From positions 1 through 6,976 of the forward strand of contig JBOFGY010000244.1 in assembly GCA_051649365.1 (NCBI GenBank): 6,976 nt of DNA, in the 5' to 3' direction. Positions within the stretch are counted from its first letter, which is position 1, and every line of letters begins with the position of its first letter. The stretch comes from CAVTAE01 sp051649365 (lineage in GTDB: Bacteria; Deinococcota; Deinococci; Deinococcales; Trueperaceae). Under the pieces are notes generated by a model. The model saw only the letters and a list, made by a program, of their open reading frames with translations. It made no database searches and was not told where the DNA came from. Position numbers and translations under genes: made by a program. This document shows positions 6,006 through 6,976 of this stretch, piece by piece.

Positions 6006-6011
6006 TACAAT
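6006..6011 (+). promoter_or_regulatory. -10-like TACAAT before hsp20 (leaderless candidate)
   Basis: TACAAT is followed by seven nt and ATG 6019-6021, the same spacing as at the zinc-ribbon gene. It overlaps the upstream ATG at 6010. No CIRCE-like or HrcA-type inverted repeat (TTAGCACTC) is visible near it, so heat control, if any, is not apparent. Confidence 0.4.
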
Positions 6012-6018
6012 GCCGCAC

Positions 6019-6402
6019 ATGGAATTAGAAAAATTTGGCACATCAGGGGCCATCAGCGAACTTTTATCCATCCGTGATGATGTCGAGCGAATTTCAAATT
6101 TGCATTTGGGTGGAGACGGCATCACACCGAAAGTGGATTTATTCGATACGGGTGAAGCCTATCAACTCATGATTGACGTGCCCGGTGTAACGCAAGAAGG
6201 GCTCGAGGTTGCCATTCAAGGTCGTCAGGTAGTTGTAGCTGGACTTCGCGAACCCATTGACGAGCACGTGCGTATTTTGCGTAGTGAACGCCCACGTGGT
6301 CATTTTCAGCGCAGTATTGAACTGCCAAGTGAAGTCGAGCGAGAAAGAACAACAGCGCATTTGCAAGAGGGTGTACTTGTATTGACCTTACCTAAATCCT
6401 AA
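6019..6402 (+). CDS. Small heat-shock protein, Hsp20 / alpha-crystallin family
   Basis: An ATP-independent holdase chaperone that would bind unfolding proteins in the cytoplasm. From ATG 6019 it is 127 residues: a short helical N-terminal arm (IRDDVERISNL, 18-28), then the alpha-crystallin domain from TPKVDLFDTGEAYQ (36-49) through DVPGV (53-57) and RPRGHFQRSIELP (91-103) to the signature GVLVLTLPK (118-126). The protein stops one residue after the signature, so the C-terminal extension with the I/V-x-I/V motif that links dimers into large oligomers is absent. An alternative ATG at 6010 adds three residues and has AGAGG (5993-5997) 12 nt upstream; a TTG at 5998 is also in frame. I prefer 6019 for the TACAAT seven nt upstream. 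It diverges from miaA across about 120 nt. Confidence 0.9.
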   Translation: MELEKFGTSGAISELLSIRDDVERISNLHLGGDGITPKVDLFDTGEAYQLMIDVPGVTQEGLEVAIQGRQVVVAGLREPIDEHVRILRSERPRGHFQRSIELPSEVERERTTAHLQEGVLVLTLPKS

Positions 6403-6624
6403 AGACTAGCGTGAAATCACTGTTGAGTGGTGGTAAATCTATAAAGTGGCGTGGGAAAATTTTTGCTTAAGCTCGGAGTAGTTTTAATACACACCAGAGT
6501 TGCTTGGCTATTTATCTTATTGACTCTTACCTACATAATATTCATTACTAAATTACCCCAGGTTGTTGCTTTCGTTAGAATCTTCTTTTCCTTCCCAGTT
6601 TCACTGATAGGTTTGTTTTGTGTC
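6403..6624. other. AT-rich stretch after hsp20, no firm gene
   Basis: No clear terminator follows hsp20; the best hairpin, TCACT-gttg-AGTGG near 6417-6430, is short and has no T-run. A TTGACT at 6520-6525 lacks a good -10 at the right distance. The only notable content is the small hydrophobic open frame at 6451-6627, listed separately. Confidence 0.5.
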
Positions 6625-6627
6625 TGA
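6451..6627 (+). CDS. Possible small membrane protein (58 residues)
   Basis: An open frame from GTG 6451 to TGA 6625-6627 encodes a very hydrophobic 58-residue peptide. It has two potential membrane helices, one around VAWLFILLTLTYIIFIT and one around VVAFVRIFFSFPVSLIGLFCV, joined by a short loop with one Lys. TATAAA (6440-6445) lies five nt before the GTG. I recognise no family. T-rich DNA readily gives hydrophobic chance translations, and the end runs into the degenerate repeat, so this is a weak candidate. Confidence 0.25.
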   Translation: MGKFLLKLGVVLIHTRVAWLFILLTLTYIIFITKLPQVVAFVRIFFSFPVSLIGLFCV

Positions 6628-6809
6628 GCGAAGAGCGTTTTGAATTACGAATGGCAGCTAATTCTGGAAGTAGTTTATTTGTGGTATACAAACGACAAAG
6701 CAATCTCTCTACTCTGGTAACCATACTAGTGGGGAGATTACTTTGCGGCTGTAAACCCCCTACACCTTCTAGTAGTAAATACGTTGCATACTGAGGCTCG
6801 CAATGACGA
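6625..6809. repeat. Degenerate dispersed inverted repeat (CHCERSEAIS-type)
   Basis: CAAAGCAATCTC (6696-6707) and GAGATTACTTTG (6734-6745) form an 11-of-12-bp inverted repeat. Outside them lie GAGCGAAGAGCG (6625-6636) on the left and GGCTCGCAATGACG (about 6795-6808) on the right. These words (ATTGCGAGC, CAAAGCAATCTC) are typical of the dispersed intergenic repeats whose spurious translation reads like CHCERSEAIS; here the minus strand gives MIRHCEPQ and RVERLLCRL-type peptides. Family membership is recalled, not searched. The outer ends have diverged, so the boundaries are approximate. It lies between hsp20 and an incoming transposase gene. Confidence 0.55.
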
Positions 6810-6863
6810 ATCATCATAAAAACTACTCACTTGGTACAATAGACGTTATCGGAAATAAAGAAT

Positions 6864-6869
6864 TAAACT
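6864..6869 (+). promoter_or_regulatory. -10-like TAAACT before the transposase
   Basis: TAAACT is followed by six nt and ATG 6876. A TAGACG (6840-6845), 18 nt upstream, matches four of six bases of a -35 box. A second TACAAT is at 6835-6840. An IS terminal inverted repeat should lie in about 6815-6870, but its partner end is outside the window and cannot be checked. Confidence 0.4.
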
Positions 6870-6875
6870 AAATGG

Positions 6876-6976
6876 ATGTTGCGTTACGAAGAGGTGCGAC
6901 GAGACAAGCGAAAGTTTTTAGCTTTAACGAGCTTAACAGACAAGGAGTTCAAGGATGTCTTGCCCCATTTTGCACA
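6876..6976 (+). CDS. N-terminus of an IS transposase (partial, IS5-like DDE_Tnp_4 type)
   Basis: The frame from ATG 6876 is open to the window edge, giving 33 complete codons: MLRYEEVRRDKRKF, then LALTSLTDKEFKDVLPHFA. The pattern 'LTxLTxxEFxxLLPxF' is the N-terminal helix-turn-helix segment that I know from IS5-family transposases with a DDE_Tnp_4 catalytic domain. The catalytic Asp/Glu residues lie beyond the window. An in-frame stop (TAA 6864-6866) limits the start to ATG 6876 or the next codon, TTG. No CTCGAG occurs in the short part seen. Whether the element is intact cannot be judged. Confidence 0.65.
   Translation, partial: MLRYEEVRRDKRKFLALTSLTDKEFKDVLPHFA

Noticed and set aside
5993..6010. 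AGAGG as the deciding ribosome binding site for hsp20 at ATG 6010
   Set aside because: Spacing of 12 nt is long and the motif is weak; kept only as an alternative start.
6575..6817. Minus-strand open frame of 80 codons
   Set aside because: Its peptide (MIRHCEPQ..., RVERLLCRL...) is what translation of a CHCERSEAIS-type intergenic repeat looks like, and it covers the inverted repeat.
1..6976. CRISPR array, tRNA, rRNA, toxin-antitoxin or defence cluster
   Set aside because: No regularly spaced repeats, no cloverleaf or rRNA-like segment, and no recognisable defence genes were seen.

Overview
The window reads as ordinary bacterial chromosome of moderate GC (mid-40s percent by eye), with short intergenic gaps and genes on both strands. 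The organism cannot be named. Several start codons lie 4-9 nt after a TANNNT -10-like hexamer with no Shine-Dalgarno sequence, a leaderless layout known to be common in Deinococcota. A Deinococcus/Trueperaceae-type source is therefore my best guess, at low confidence.

Layout. Positions 1-105 hold the end of an unrecognised plus-strand gene. It converges on a minus-strand pair: an unrecognised 217-residue protein (1155-1808), followed after 17 nt by a decayed FAD-dependent amino-acid/sarcosine-oxidase-like gene (145-1137). That gene has an in-frame amber codon, a damaged Rossmann glycine motif and no C-terminus. Divergent from this pair, on the plus strand, are a small two-CxxC zinc-ribbon protein (1912-2136) and a lipoprotein (2256-3149). 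The lipoprotein converges on a minus-strand BatA-like von Willebrand A membrane protein (3233-4915), and a strong bidirectional hairpin terminator separates the two. Upstream of the BatA gene, on the same strand, is miaA (4991-5896), the tRNA A37 dimethylallyltransferase. Divergent from miaA is a small heat-shock protein of the Hsp20 family (6019-6402); the gap between them carries a purine/pyrimidine-rich imperfect inverted repeat. The last 570 bases are accessory in character: a possible tiny membrane-protein ORF, a degenerate inverted repeat of the dispersed intergenic type, and the first 33 codons of an IS-type transposase.

The genes do not form one pathway. miaA and the BatA-like gene may be co-transcribed, and so may the unknown gene and the FAD pseudogene. 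No CRISPR array, tRNA, rRNA or recognisable defence system is visible.

The most striking signal is at DNA level. The palindrome CTCGAG occurs 22 times in 7 kb, where about 2 are expected by chance. It falls in all three codon phases, always inside genes or the pseudogene and never in about 1 kb of intergenic DNA. It resembles the 'highly iterated palindrome' behaviour described for HIP1 (GCGATCGC) in cyanobacteria, but with a different word.
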